From contig JAJPHN010000008.1 in assembly GCA_021325235.1 (NCBI GenBank), positions 58,704 to 122,703 on the forward strand: a stretch of 64,000 bases of DNA, given 5' to 3'. This document shows, in pieces, positions 1-8,968 of this stretch. The notes beneath the pieces were generated by a model. That model ran no database searches. It was not told the origin of the DNA and was given only the letters and a program-made list of their open reading frames with translations. How positions within the stretch are numbered: the first letter of the stretch is position 1; each line of letters begins with the position of its first letter. Position numbers and translations under genes: made by a program. The DNA is from Terriglobia bacterium (lineage in GTDB: Bacteria > Acidobacteriota > Terriglobia > Bryobacterales > Bryobacteraceae).

Positions 1-1
1 T

Positions 2-1372
2 CATTATCCGTTTTATGATGTTACTCTCGGCTGTAACAACAACGACATCACTGCGGAATTCGGGCTCCCCTACTTCTGCGCCGGATCCGGCTACGACATG
101 GTTACCGGCTGGGGCGTGCCAAACATGTTGCAATTGTCGTGGGCCATCAACACTTATCGCGCCGGCGATTTCGGTGCCCCGGTGGCCAGCTTCTCAGGCC
201 CTGCCACAAATACGTGGTACAAGGCCGATCAAGTGATCAGCTGGACCCTCACGGATACGAGCGAGAATGGAAATCCTGCGACCGGTGTGGCTGGATTCAG
301 TTCGGCGTGGGACAGCGATCCCGGAAACGTCACATCCGAGGCCCATCCGGGCGCTGGCAACTCGTTCTACAGCGGACCACAATTTCCTAATGCAACCAGC
401 GGCGCGCTTCACTTGTCGGGAACCTGGCAGGGTTGCCACACAGTGAATGTCCGAGCTTGGGATAACACAGGGGTCGCGTCGAACGATTTGACTTATGGTC
501 CCGTCTGCTACGACACGGTTCCCCCGATAACATCGCTCGCGGTTTCACCTGGCCCCAATTCCGCCGGTTGGGAGAAGAGCTCAGTCACGGTTACTCTCGG
601 GGCGAGCGACCCTGGTGGAGCGGGACACAGCTCGGGAGTAGCTGCAACCTATTTCTCCGTCGACAATGCCTCCTGCTCCCCGAGCACGCTGGCAGCTTGC
701 GCGGTCTACACCAAGCCGTTCAGCATTACGACTCAGGCCAAACACTCTGTGCGTTTCTTCAGCCGCGATCGCGCAGGCAACTTCGGCGCGGTACAACTGG
801 CCGGAATCAACATAGATGAAACGGCACCACACACTGTAGCCACACTGACTGGGACGAAGCTTGGCTCTACCTATTTGCCAGGCATGAAAGTTACTCTTTC
901 AGCGACCGACAATCTAAGCGGTGTCTCGAGTACGACGTATCAGCTCGACAACGGAGCAGTTACCGCCTACAAGACCCCGATAACTGTCTCGAATGTTGGG
1001 GCGCATAAGATAACGTTCCATAGCGTTGACAATGCCGGTAATACAGAGACTTCCGAGACTGCTACGTTTGTGGTTGCTAAAGCAAACTCCAGCATCACGG
1101 TCGCCTCGTCGCTCAATCCTTCAACTAAAGGGAAAGCAGTCACCTTCACCGCAACCGTTTCAGCCACTGGCGCGACTCTGACTGGCTGGGTGCAGTTCAA
1201 AGACGGAAACACCATACTGAACATAGGCGGAGTGAACTCGACTACCCACAAGGCCTCGTATACCACTTCGGCACTTGCGACAGGCACGCACTCCATAACT
1301 GCCGTGTACACGGGCAGCTTATACTTCAACCCGAGCACATCAGCGGTGCTTAAACAAGTTGTAAACCCGTAA
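2..1372 (+). CDS. C-terminal part of an S53 (sedolisin-like) peptidase with Ig-like repeats (5' truncated)
   Basis: The reading frame is open to the left window edge, so the start and the catalytic Glu/Asp/Ser part lie upstream. The visible N-terminal stretch has DVTLGCN followed by GYDMVTGWGVP. That matches the calcium-site end of S53 serine-carboxyl peptidases, whose consensus there is DVT.G.N then G.D.VTG.G.P. After about residue 60 comes a long extracellular region. It holds two repeats of the type found in sugar-binding Ig-like domains (YFSVDNA...FFSRDRAGN and YQLDNGA...FHSVDNAGN) and a final Ig-like domain of the Big_3/Big_5 kind ending near LYFNPSTSAV. It probably encodes a secreted acid protease with C-terminal adhesion or substrate-binding domains. 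The peptidase assignment rests on a short segment. An internal start at 98 would be spurious because the frame continues upstream. Confidence 0.75.
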   Translation, partial: HYPFYDVTLGCNNNDITAEFGLPYFCAGSGYDMVTGWGVPNMLQLSWAINTYRAGDFGAPVASFSGPATNTWYKADQVISWTLTDTSENGNPATGVAGFSSAWDSDPGNVTSEAHPGAGNSFYSGPQFPNATSGALHLSGTWQGCHTVNVRAWDNTGVASNDLTYGPVCYDTVPPITSLAVSPGPNSAGWEKSSVTVTLGASDPGGAGHSSGVAATYFSVDNASCSPSTLAACAVYTKPFSITTQAKHSVRFFSRDRAGNFGAVQLAGINIDETAPHTVATLTGTKLGSTYLPGMKVTLSATDNLSGVSSTTYQLDNGAVTAYKTPITVSNVGAHKITFHSVDNAGNTETSETATFVVAKANSSITVASSLNPSTKGKAVTFTATVSATGATLTGWVQFKDGNTILNIGGVNSTTHKASYTTSALATGTHSITAVYTGSLYFNPSTSAVLKQVVNP

Positions 1373-1384
1373 AGTAGCGTGCGA

Positions 1385-1418
1385 CGCAGGAAGCCGGCCG
1401 CTAAACCGGTTTCCTGCG
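1385..1418. terminator. Bidirectional terminator-like hairpin
   Basis: A 13-bp stem (1385-1397 with 1406-1418, one G-U pair) with an 8-nt loop lies just after the stop of the peptidase gene, between it and the converging small gene at 1432. There is no clear U tract, so rho-independent function is inferred from position and stem strength. Confidence 0.55.
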
Positions 1419-1431
1419 CCGGCCTCGGATA

Positions 1432-1638
1432 CTAGAGCAGATGCCGCATTCGGCTCACCCAGCGCAGATACTGCCAGAGTGAGCTCCGCTCGCTCCAGAC
1501 AAAACGGAAAAACGATTCGCGAGTGATGCTTTCCGCCGGGATTCCCGAATAGGTTTCGATTCGCCAGCGCAGGTAAGGCGAATCCCAGGGCCGCATCCGG
1601 TACCCTCGTGTAGCGATCCAAAGGAAGCGCAGCATCAT
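1432..1638 (-). CDS. Small basic protein of unknown function, 68 aa
   Basis: A 68-residue protein rich in Arg and Trp (MLRFLWIATRGYRMRPW, then SPYLRWRIETYSG). I do not recognise a named domain, but the pattern looks like a conserved small acidobacterial protein rather than a chance frame. Its ATG overlaps the stop of the upstream VWA gene (ATGA at 1635-1638), which suggests translational coupling and argues that it is real. It is the last gene of a three-gene minus-strand operon. A second ATG directly follows the first, so the protein may start one codon later. Confidence 0.55.
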   Translation of the reverse strand: MMLRFLWIATRGYRMRPWDSPYLRWRIETYSGIPAESITRESFFRFVWSERSSLWQYLRWVSRMRHLL

Positions 1639-2588
1639 CGCGCGGAGGCGGTCTGCGTCAGCCCTGCTTCGCTCGATTGCTTCGAATTTTCAATATCCGG
1701 AGTGGCGTAGTAACCGGAGCGCGTTCGAACCACCGGTTTTCCTGGCCCATCCACCGTCACCTTAATCTGCCGGTAACTGCCGTCGAGCGCCGGGATGGAA
1801 GGTGTATAGGCAATCGTGTACTGGTTCCGGATGTCGTGAGCGATCTCGACCGCCAGCGCCTGCACTTCGGCGACTTCTTTGGGATAGAACGCGAGTCCGC
1901 CGGTATTGACGGTCAGCTCCTTGAGTGCCCGCCGCGCCTTGGTCGCCTCGTGTTTTTCTTCTTCTGTGAAAAGGCCGATGGCGTAGATCAGGGTCTCCTG
2001 TTGATTCGATCGCGCCACCAGTTTCTCGAGCGAGATGTTGCTGGCGTTGTCGTTGCCATCCGTGATCACCAGCAGTACCTTCTTGTCGCGCTTCGCCGAT
2101 TTCTGTTCGTACTCCAGTGCGGACCAGATGGCATCGCGCATCGCTGTTCCGCCCCGCGAATCAATCCGCGCCAGGCCCTGTTCCATTTTGTGAGTATCGT
2201 TCGTGAAAGGCACGTCGAGGTAGGCCGTATCGTTGAAATTCACGATGCAAACTTCGTCCTGTGGGTTCGAGTTGCGCACCAGCTCCATAGCGGCGGCTTC
2301 CACCCGCGCGCGCTTCGTGCTCATGCTGCCGGAATCGTCGATGATGATGCAAAGCGAGACCGGAACGTCCTCTCGCAGGAATTTCTTGATGTGCTGCGGT
2401 TCGCCATTCTCGTAGACCTTGAAAGCATTCTCTTTCAGGTTCGTCAGCAGCTTGCCTTTCTTGTCAGTGACGCTCGCATGAAGAACTACCAGGCGGGTAT
2501 CCGAACGGAATTGGGCAAAAACGAGAGCCGCCGGAGCGAGCAACAGCGCGAGGAAAACGGACTGAACTGATCTACTGCGCAGGAGCAT
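1635..2588 (-). CDS. VWFA-related acidobacterial domain protein
   Basis: A secreted protein of about 317 aa with a von Willebrand factor A domain. A signal peptide (VFLALLLAPAALVFAQ) is followed by the short beta-rich segment typical of the acidobacterial VWFA family (LVVLHASVTDKKGKLL...LKENAFKVYENGE). The VWA domain follows, with the MIDAS motif DDSGSM, a later metal-ligand region near SRGGTAM and ITDGNDN. The C-terminal end has the family signature YTIAYTPS...RQIKVTVDG...RSGYYA. The frame extends to a TTG at 2597, but the ATG at 2588 is the likelier start. Either way the gene overlaps the upstream VWA gene (stop at 2572). The two VWA genes look like a tandem duplication. VWA domains usually bind protein partners, and the partner is unknown here. 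Confidence 0.88.
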   Translation of the reverse strand: MLLRSRSVQSVFLALLLAPAALVFAQFRSDTRLVVLHASVTDKKGKLLTNLKENAFKVYENGEPQHIKKFLREDVPVSLCIIIDDSGSMSTKRARVEAAAMELVRNSNPQDEVCIVNFNDTAYLDVPFTNDTHKMEQGLARIDSRGGTAMRDAIWSALEYEQKSAKRDKKVLLVITDGNDNASNISLEKLVARSNQQETLIYAIGLFTEEEKHEATKARRALKELTVNTGGLAFYPKEVAEVQALAVEIAHDIRNQYTIAYTPSIPALDGSYRQIKVTVDGPGKPVVRTRSGYYATPDIENSKQSSEAGLTQTASAR

Positions 2589-3603
2589 AGTATCCAAGCC
2601 GGAAATAAGCCTTGAGCGGGGGAAGCCCGCGCGGCTGGTTCAGCTTCACCTGCACCCGCCGGTACTTTCCATCCCGCTCGCGATTCTTAGGCGTATAACC
2701 CAGTATGTACTCGTTGCGCAATTCAACTCCGATCTTGGCCGCGATATCGGGCAGCTCCGAGACATTCTCGACCGGGTACTCGCGTCCGCCCGTCTGCTCC
2801 GCGAGTTCGTTCAGCAACCCCGGACCGGCCGCTTCTTCCGGAGTCCGGCCACGCGTGCTCAGACCTTCGAAGATTCCGATCGCGAATATCTGCACATCCG
2901 CTTCCCGCACCGCGTTCTTGATTTCCGTCTCCGTGTAGCGGCTCGAGTTATCGCCGCCATCGGAGATGATCAGGAGCGCCTTTCGCGGATTGTGCGCTTT
3001 TTTCATCTCGTGCATCGCGAGATACACGCTGTCGAGCAAGGCCGTGCGTCCCTTCGATTGCGTAAAAGTCAGAGTATTTTGGATTTTGCCCGTGTCGGTT
3101 GTAAACGGAACGCTCAGTTCCGGCCGGTCGTTGAACTGGACCAGAAAAAATTCGTCGGACGGATTGGCCGTCTTAAAAAACTCCGACGCCGCTTCGCGCG
3201 ATTTCTGCAGCTTCTGCCCCATACTGCCGCTGGTATCGAACACGAGGCCGATGGAAATCGGCGCATCTTCGGCCGAGAAATCCGTGATCTCCTGCTCGAC
3301 TTTATCCTCAAAGAGGCGGAAGTGTTCCTTTTCCAGCCCGGTGACGAAGCGGTTCAGCGGGTCAGTCACGGTCACGTTGATCAGAACGAGGGTGCGGTTG
3401 ACCCGGATGTCGACCGATTTCGAGCTTGCAGCGGGCAGCGGCGCCGCGGCCTTGCCGGCCGCCATTGCGACCGTCTCGTTTGGATCAGCCTGTCCGCTTT
3501 GCCCAGCTGCCGCTGAGGCGAGCAGAATCGTCGATATAGTGAGGAGGGTGCATCCTGATCGGACGCCGGGGAAGAAGAGGCGGAACCGAATGTGCGTCCG
3601 CAT
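2572..3603 (-). CDS. VWFA-related acidobacterial domain protein
   Basis: A 343-residue paralogue of the downstream gene and the first gene of the operon. It has an N-terminal basic stretch and hydrophobic signal segment, the family entry segment (LVLINVTVTDPLNRFVTGL...HFRLFEDKVEQ), a VWA domain with an intact MIDAS (FDTSGSMGQK) and ISDGGDNSS. It ends with the family signature EYILGYTPKNRERDGKYRRV then YFRLGYYAPAQ. The protein is probably periplasmic or surface-exposed. The start ATG at 3603 faces the divergent histidine-kinase gene at 3824 across a 220-bp spacer that must carry both promoters. Confidence 0.88.
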   Translation of the reverse strand: MRTHIRFRLFFPGVRSGCTLLTISTILLASAAAGQSGQADPNETVAMAAGKAAAPLPAASSKSVDIRVNRTLVLINVTVTDPLNRFVTGLEKEHFRLFEDKVEQEITDFSAEDAPISIGLVFDTSGSMGQKLQKSREAASEFFKTANPSDEFFLVQFNDRPELSVPFTTDTGKIQNTLTFTQSKGRTALLDSVYLAMHEMKKAHNPRKALLIISDGGDNSSRYTETEIKNAVREADVQIFAIGIFEGLSTRGRTPEEAAGPGLLNELAEQTGGREYPVENVSELPDIAAKIGVELRNEYILGYTPKNRERDGKYRRVQVKLNQPRGLPPLKAYFRLGYYAPAQ

Positions 3604-3823
3604 GGCAGGTAACGCTTTCTGCCTAAATCATAGCAACAGTTTTTGATCGCGAAGAAACGGCTGCACGATATTTGGTGTGGCCGCGTACCGTAGAGAAATC
3701 CTAGTGGCCGGACCGGTGTAGTCCCGATCAAGGCCCGCCGCAAGCCGGGGCCGCTCAACAGGCAGTGGCGCCGCTCGTCACAAAGAATCACTTCTGCAAC
3801 GCGAAATCTCCGAAGATAGCCGT

Positions 3824-4861
3824 ATGGAACGCAAATACACGCAATACTGGGCCTGCCAGATCGCCGGCTGGAGCGCGTACAGCTTCGGAGCCGGGCTATC
3901 CACAGGAGTAATGGCAAATGGCTGGAGGCCGAGCGTTGTGATCGGCTATTTGCTTTTTTTTCTGTACAGCATTGGACTCACTCACCTGCTTCGGCGCGAA
4001 TTTCACCGGCGCGGCTGGAGCAGACTACCGCTGCCCGCCGCATTCGCTCGCATGATCCCGGCGGGGCTGCTGGTATCAGCAGTGCAGACGGTGCTTGTGG
4101 TTGGCGTGTACACAAGTATCGAAAGAAGGCTCGGCGAGTGGCACGATCCATCTTCTATCGTGTATATGTTCATTGGGCTCTCAGTATTCGACACGATCTG
4201 GGTCATACTTTACCTGGCGATCAGGACGTCTCGCGAGGCACGCGAGGTCCGTCAGAAAGAAGCACAGATGAGGCGCGCGCTCGAGCATGCCGAGCTACGC
4301 GCATTGGAGGCTCAACTTAACCCGCATTTTCTTTTCAACTGCCTCAATTCCATCCGGGGAATGATCAGCGAAGATGCGGCCCAAGCGCAGGATATGATTA
4401 CGCGTCTGGCAAACATACTGCGCTATAACCTGCAACGAGACCGCGAACATACGGTTCCGCTAGGCCGCGAGATCGACGCCGTTTCCGATTACCTCATGCT
4501 TGAATCCATTCGCTTTGAAGACCGGCTCCGGGTCCATATGGCGGTCGACGAGGCGGCCCGCGGCCTGCCGGTTCCACCGATGATTCTGCAAACCCTGGTT
4601 GAAAATGCGATCAAGCACGGACTGGAGGAAATCGCCGGAGTCGATCTGGGTGTGCGCGCCAGCATAGCCGGAGAGCATCTGCGAATAGAAGTTGAGAACA
4701 CAGGAACTCTGACAAGTCCGCACCCGGCATCTACGCAAATCGGTCTGTCAAACGCTCGCGAGCGGCTGCGCCTGCTCTACGGGGAGCGCGCCAGCATTCA
4801 ACTTGGAACCTGCAGTGAGGATCGCGTACGAGCGACCGTTCTCCTGCCCGCGACCGCATGA
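3824..4861 (+). CDS. LytS-family sensor histidine kinase
   Basis: A 345-aa membrane kinase. The first ~130 residues contain about four hydrophobic segments, including GYLLFFLYSIGLTHL, LLVSAVQTVLVVGVY and SVFDTIWVILYLAI. A short linker leads to the His_kinase domain with the phospho-acceptor motif QLNPHFLFNCLNSI (His168). The HATPase part has LVENAIKHGLEE as the N box and GLSNARERLRLLYG as the G box. The ATG at 3824 is used because the protein then starts directly before the first membrane segment. The gene overlaps the following response regulator by ATGA, so the two form a translationally coupled two-component system. No extracellular sensor domain is visible, so the stimulus is unknown. Confidence 0.9.
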   Translation: MERKYTQYWACQIAGWSAYSFGAGLSTGVMANGWRPSVVIGYLLFFLYSIGLTHLLRREFHRRGWSRLPLPAAFARMIPAGLLVSAVQTVLVVGVYTSIERRLGEWHDPSSIVYMFIGLSVFDTIWVILYLAIRTSREAREVRQKEAQMRRALEHAELRALEAQLNPHFLFNCLNSIRGMISEDAAQAQDMITRLANILRYNLQRDREHTVPLGREIDAVSDYLMLESIRFEDRLRVHMAVDEAARGLPVPPMILQTLVENAIKHGLEEIAGVDLGVRASIAGEHLRIEVENTGTLTSPHPASTQIGLSNARERLRLLYGERASIQLGTCSEDRVRATVLLPATA

Positions 4862-5541
4862 GGGCCCTGATCGTTGATGATGAACGAATCGCCCGCCAGG
4901 AGCTCCGGCGGCTGTTGAATGCCCATCCCAATATAGAGATTGCGGGCGAAGCTCGCACGGGCGAAGAGGCTCTCCAACTGATCCCGCGTATCGCGCCGGA
5001 CGTTCTGTTCCTCGACATACGCATGCCGGGAATGAGCGGTTTTGAGGTATTGGAGCGCCTCGACGAAGTACCGCAGGTGATCTTCACAACCGCCTACGAC
5101 GAATACGCGCTGAAAGCATTCGAAGTGAGCGCGCTCGATTACCTTGTAAAGCCGGTGGCCCCGGAGCGTCTCGCAGCCGCGGTGTCCAAACTGAAGCCTC
5201 GCTTGCAGCACCGGCTGGAGCGCGTCTTTGTTCGAGACGGCGAGCGCTGCTGGCTGGTACGCGTGCGCGAAATCGTCCTTCTCGAGTCCGAAGGAAACTA
5301 CACGAGATTATTCTTCGGCAAGGATCGACCGTTGATTTCACGTTCGTTGACCGCTCTCGAAGAGCAACTTGACCCGGCGATGTTCTTCCGCGCCAGCCGG
5401 CGCCATCTTGTGAATCTCGAGTGGATCGAGCACGTGGAACCAGCAGTGAGCGGCAACTTGCGAGTGATGATGAAGGGCGGCCCGATAATCGAAATGTCGC
5501 GGCGCCAGTCCCTGCGTTTTCGGGAAGCACTTCGTCCTTAA
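4858..5541 (+). CDS. LytTR-family response regulator
   Basis: A 227-aa regulator partner of the LytS-like kinase. The receiver domain has the acidic pocket VDDER, phospho-acceptor Asp53 in FLDIRMP, the conserved Thr in FTTAYD and Lys in YLVKPV. From about residue 125 a LytTR DNA-binding domain follows, with LLESEGNYTRLFF and ASRRHLVNLEWIEHVEP as recognisable conserved parts. The start ATG lies inside the end of the kinase gene (4-bp overlap). It is convergent with the sugar kinase gene at 5588 and only about 45 bp separate the stops. Confidence 0.92.
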   Translation: MRALIVDDERIARQELRRLLNAHPNIEIAGEARTGEEALQLIPRIAPDVLFLDIRMPGMSGFEVLERLDEVPQVIFTTAYDEYALKAFEVSALDYLVKPVAPERLAAAVSKLKPRLQHRLERVFVRDGERCWLVRVREIVLLESEGNYTRLFFGKDRPLISRSLTALEEQLDPAMFFRASRRHLVNLEWIEHVEPAVSGNLRVMMKGGPIIEMSRRQSLRFREALRP

Positions 5542-5587
5542 GGAGTTGCGAGGCTGACGCCGATATGGCAGCCCCGCAGATTACGAT

Positions 5588-6670
5588 TTAGCGTTGAATA
5601 CGCGCTGAACCGCCCTGGGCGAAACTTTTCACCTGGTCGAGCGAGGCCATGGTCGTATCGCCGGGGAAGGTAGTCAGGAGCGCGCCGTGAGCCCAGCCGA
5701 GCTTGACCGCTTCCTCGTCCGATACGCCGGTGAGCAGCCCATAAAAGAAGCCGGCCGCAAAACCGTCGCCGCCGCCCACGCGATCATAGACATCGAGCTC
5801 GGCCGTAGGCGCCTGATGGGTCTTGCCGTTGATCCAGGCCACCGCGCTCCAGCTGTGCCGGTTCGTCGAATGCACTTCGCGCAGGGTGGTCGCGACAATC
5901 TTCACCTGCGGGTGCTTCTTACGCACGTTTTCCATCATGCTGAAGAACGCGCTCGGATCGAGCTTTGATTTGGCTGCCACCTCAGGCCCCGGAATGCCGA
6001 GTCCTTTCTGCAGGTCCTCTTCGTTGCCGACCAGCACATCGACATTTTTCACAATGCGGTCGATCACCTCGACGGCTTTCTTCGCCCCACCGATCACATT
6101 CCAGAGCTTTTCGCGATAGTTGAGATCGAACGAGACTACGGCACCCGCTTCTTTCGCTGCCTGCATGCCTTCGATAATCACGTCCGAAGTCGTTGGAGAT
6201 AGGGCCGCGAAGATTCCGCCGCTGTGGAACCAGCGCACGCCGCCCTCGAAGATCGCACGCCAGTTGAAATCGCCCGGCTTCAGCTTGCCAGCCGCTTCGT
6301 TGGCGCGGTTGTAAAACACGACGGGCGCGCGCACGCCCTGCCCGCGGTCGCTGTAGACGGTGGCTATGTTCGGCCCATCGACGCCGTTGTGCTTGAACTG
6401 CTTGTAAAACGGCCGCACGCCCATGGCACGGACCCGCTCATTCACCAGGTCGCCAATCGGGTAATCCACCATTGCGGTTGCGATGCCGGTTTTCATGCCG
6501 AAGCAATCGGACAGATTGGCGGCCACATTGAATTCGCCGCCGCTCACGTGAATCTTGCATTCGGTCGCCTTCCGAAACGGGATAATACCCGGGTCCAGCC
6601 GGATCACCATTCCGCCGATCGAAACAAAATCGAGCGCTCCGTCCTGTCGAACTTTCAGTGCTTCACTCAT
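5588..6670 (-). CDS. PfkB-family carbohydrate kinase (2-keto-3-deoxygluconate kinase-like)
   Basis: A 360-aa ribokinase/PfkB fold sugar kinase. Visible landmarks are the N-terminal GGEFNVAANLSDCFG substrate region, VSFDLNYREKLW, LVGNEEDLQKGLG and the C-terminal signature DRVGGGDGFAAGFFYG. The Asp in GGGDGF takes the place of the catalytic base in the usual GAGD motif. I chose the ATG at 6670 because GGAG sits 6-7 bases upstream. The frame extends to a TTG at 6682 without a better ribosome-binding site. It lies 53 bp downstream of the 6-phosphogluconate dehydrogenase gene, which fits a role in gluconate or keto-deoxygluconate use. The exact sugar cannot be read from the sequence. Confidence 0.82.
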   Translation of the reverse strand: MSEALKVRQDGALDFVSIGGMVIRLDPGIIPFRKATECKIHVSGGEFNVAANLSDCFGMKTGIATAMVDYPIGDLVNERVRAMGVRPFYKQFKHNGVDGPNIATVYSDRGQGVRAPVVFYNRANEAAGKLKPGDFNWRAIFEGGVRWFHSGGIFAALSPTTSDVIIEGMQAAKEAGAVVSFDLNYREKLWNVIGGAKKAVEVIDRIVKNVDVLVGNEEDLQKGLGIPGPEVAAKSKLDPSAFFSMMENVRKKHPQVKIVATTLREVHSTNRHSWSAVAWINGKTHQAPTAELDVYDRVGGGDGFAAGFFYGLLTGVSDEEAVKLGWAHGALLTTFPGDTTMASLDQVKSFAQGGSARIQR

Positions 6671-6723
6671 ATTCTTCTCCAATAGAACACACGCTGCCGA
6701 TTACGGTCTTTTGCCGGGCGGCG

Positions 6724-8187
6724 CTAGGCGTTATAGGTGCCGGACGAGACGCGTCCGCCGCGGCCGGTCCAGTTGGTGTGGAAGAACTGCCCGCGCGGCT
6801 TATCGACGCGCTCGTAGGTGTGTGCGCCGAAGAAATCGCGCTGCGCCTGCAACAGATTGGCCGGAAGGCGCTCGGAGCGATAACCGTCATAGAACGCAAG
6901 CGCGGTTGAAAATGCCGGAGTGGGTACGCCGAAGCCGATCGCATGAATAATTGCCTTGCGCCAGTCGGCCTGATACTCGTTCAGCACGCCGCTGAAGAAA
7001 TCATCGAGCAGCAGGTTTGTCAGATTCGGGTTCTTCTCGTAGGCTTCCTTAATCTTGCCGAGGAAGCGGCTGCGAATGATGCAACCGCCGCGCCACATCA
7101 GCGCAATCCCGCCCATGTTGAGATTCCAGCCCTGCTCTTTTGCCGCCTGCCGCAGCAGCATGTAGCCCTGCGCGTAGGAAATCATCTTCGAGCAGTAGAG
7201 GGCGCGCCGGACTTCTTCGACGAATACCTTCTTGTCCTGCGAATCGATGCGGTGCGATGGCCCGTGCAGCACTTTCGATGCCGCCACGCGCTCATCCTTC
7301 AGCGCCGAGAGGCAGCGTCCGAAAACGGCTTCGCCGATCAGCGTAACGGGCATGCCGAGATCGAGCGCGCTGATGACGGTCCACTTGCCGGTTCCCTTCT
7401 GTCCCGCCGTGTCGAGGATCTTGTCGACCATCGGCTGGTTATCTTCTTCGCTCTTCTTCGAAAGAATTTCCGCCGTGATCTCGATCAGGTAGCTGTCGAG
7501 CTCGCCCTTGTTCCATTCGGCAAAGATTTCGTGCAGCTCGTCGGCGCTCAGGCCGAGCCCATCTTTGAGCAGCTGATACGCCTCGCAGATCAGCTGCATA
7601 TCGCCGTACTCGATGCCGTTGTGGACCATCTTCACGTAATGCCCCGCGCCCTGCTCGCCGACCCAGTCGCAGCACGGCGTACCGTCTTCCACCTTGGCCG
7701 CAATCGCCTGAAAAATGTCTTTCACATGCGGCCACGCTTCCGGATTGCCCCCGGGCATGATGGAGGGACCGTGGCGCGCGCCTTCTTCGCCACCCGAAAC
7801 GCCGGTGCCGATGTACTGAATGCCTTTCCTGTTGAGCTCGTCGACACGGCGGTTGGTGTCGGTGAACAGCGAATTGCCGCCGTCGATGATGATGTCGCCT
7901 TTTTCGAGATGGGGCACGAGCTGCTGGATCATCTGATCGACTGTATCGCCCGCCTTCACCATGAGCATGACCCGCCGCGGACGCTTCAAGCTCGCGATCA
8001 GGTCTTCAATCGAGTGCGCGCCGATAACTTGCGTGCCCTTGGCTTCGTTATTGATGAAATCGTCGACTTTTGAAACCGTGCGATTGAACACTGCCACTTT
8101 GAAACCGTGGTCGTTCATGTTCAGCACGAGGTTCTGACCCATTACGGCCAGCCCGATCAAACCAATGTCACAGCTCTCTTTTTGCAT
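6724..8187 (-). CDS. gnd: 6-phosphogluconate dehydrogenase, decarboxylating
   Basis: A 487-aa enzyme of normal length for the long Gnd type. It oxidises 6-phosphogluconate to ribulose 5-phosphate, making NADPH and CO2 in the pentose phosphate pathway. The N-terminal dinucleotide site is IGLIGLAVMGQNLVLNMNDHG. The substrate and catalytic region includes GVSGGEEGARHGPSIMPGG, then HYVKMVHNGIEYGDMQLICE with the catalytic Lys and HNGIE motif. DTAGQKGTGKW and the C-terminal HTYERVD and FHTNW are also present. The ATG at 8187 follows an AGGAG ribosome-binding site. The downstream PfkB kinase lies 53 bp away on the same strand, so co-transcription is likely. Confidence 0.97.
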   Translation of the reverse strand: MQKESCDIGLIGLAVMGQNLVLNMNDHGFKVAVFNRTVSKVDDFINNEAKGTQVIGAHSIEDLIASLKRPRRVMLMVKAGDTVDQMIQQLVPHLEKGDIIIDGGNSLFTDTNRRVDELNRKGIQYIGTGVSGGEEGARHGPSIMPGGNPEAWPHVKDIFQAIAAKVEDGTPCCDWVGEQGAGHYVKMVHNGIEYGDMQLICEAYQLLKDGLGLSADELHEIFAEWNKGELDSYLIEITAEILSKKSEEDNQPMVDKILDTAGQKGTGKWTVISALDLGMPVTLIGEAVFGRCLSALKDERVAASKVLHGPSHRIDSQDKKVFVEEVRRALYCSKMISYAQGYMLLRQAAKEQGWNLNMGGIALMWRGGCIIRSRFLGKIKEAYEKNPNLTNLLLDDFFSGVLNEYQADWRKAIIHAIGFGVPTPAFSTALAFYDGYRSERLPANLLQAQRDFFGAHTYERVDKPRGQFFHTNWTGRGGRVSSGTYNA

Positions 8188-8218
8188 CTCTCTCCTGCCA
8201 AGTATTCAAAGGCCGATT

Positions 8219-8968
8219 CTATAACTGCATCAATTCTTTCAGACGCAGAAATCCGCTCCGGCTGACAGGAATTTTTGTCCCATCCGCCAGAACGGCCAGG
8301 CGGGTGTCTTTAGTATACGGTTCGACCTTGGAGATACGCTCCAGGTTCACCAGAAAAGAGCGGTGCACGCGTACAAAGCGAGCCGGATCGAGCGCACGTT
8401 CGAGATTTGTAATCGTCTGCTGCTTCAACAATGTCTTGCCGCGGGTATGCAGCGCGACGTAATCGTCCTGCGCCTCGGCAAAATCCAGCTGCGCGGCCGG
8501 GATGACATGTAGCTGCACACCGTCGCGCACGACGATACGCTGCGTGTACTGTCCGGGCGCGGTGGCAGCCTGCCGCAGTTCGGCAACATTGAGGTTCGAC
8601 GGCATGCGCGCTGCAATCCGCTGCCGGACTTTGTCGAGCGCGGCCTTAAACCGGGTCAGGTCGAACGGCTTCAACAGGTAGTCGACTGCGGACGCATCGA
8701 AGGCTCGCGTCGCGTACTGGTCGTACGCCGTCACAAACACGACGGCGACATCGCTCCCCACCAGTTCCAAAACTTCGAAGCCATCCAGTTTCGGCATCTG
8801 CACATCGAGGAACACCAGCTCTGGCCGGTGTTCGGAGATGGCTTTCACCGCATCGAATCCGTTGCCGCATTCCGCAATGATTTCGATATCCTGCTCACCC
8901 GAGATGTACTCGCGCAGCACCGCCCGCGCCAGTTGTTCGTCATCGACCAGAATCGTTCGAATACTCAT
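8219..8968 (-). CDS. LytTR-family response regulator
   Basis: A 249-aa response regulator. The receiver domain has VDDEQ, phospho-acceptor Asp55 in FLDVQMP, FVTAYD and the Lys of YLLKPF. The C-terminal half is a LytTR DNA-binding domain (RIVVRDGVQLHVIPAAQLDF...HRSFLVNLERISKVEPY). The frame extends to 8995, but the ATG at 8968 overlaps the stop of the upstream kinase as ATGA, which decides the start. It is the last gene of an operon with two LiaI/LiaF-like membrane proteins and a LytS-type kinase, so it likely controls an envelope response. Confidence 0.92.
   Translation of the reverse strand: MSIRTILVDDEQLARAVLREYISGEQDIEIIAECGNGFDAVKAISEHRPELVFLDVQMPKLDGFEVLELVGSDVAVVFVTAYDQYATRAFDASAVDYLLKPFDLTRFKAALDKVRQRIAARMPSNLNVAELRQAATAPGQYTQRIVVRDGVQLHVIPAAQLDFAEAQDDYVALHTRGKTLLKQQTITNLERALDPARFVRVHRSFLVNLERISKVEPYTKDTRLAVLADGTKIPVSRSGFLRLKELMQL

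Noticed and set aside
6943..8073. A 376-codon plus-strand frame inside gnd
   Set aside because: Antisense shadow of a clear 6-phosphogluconate dehydrogenase gene.
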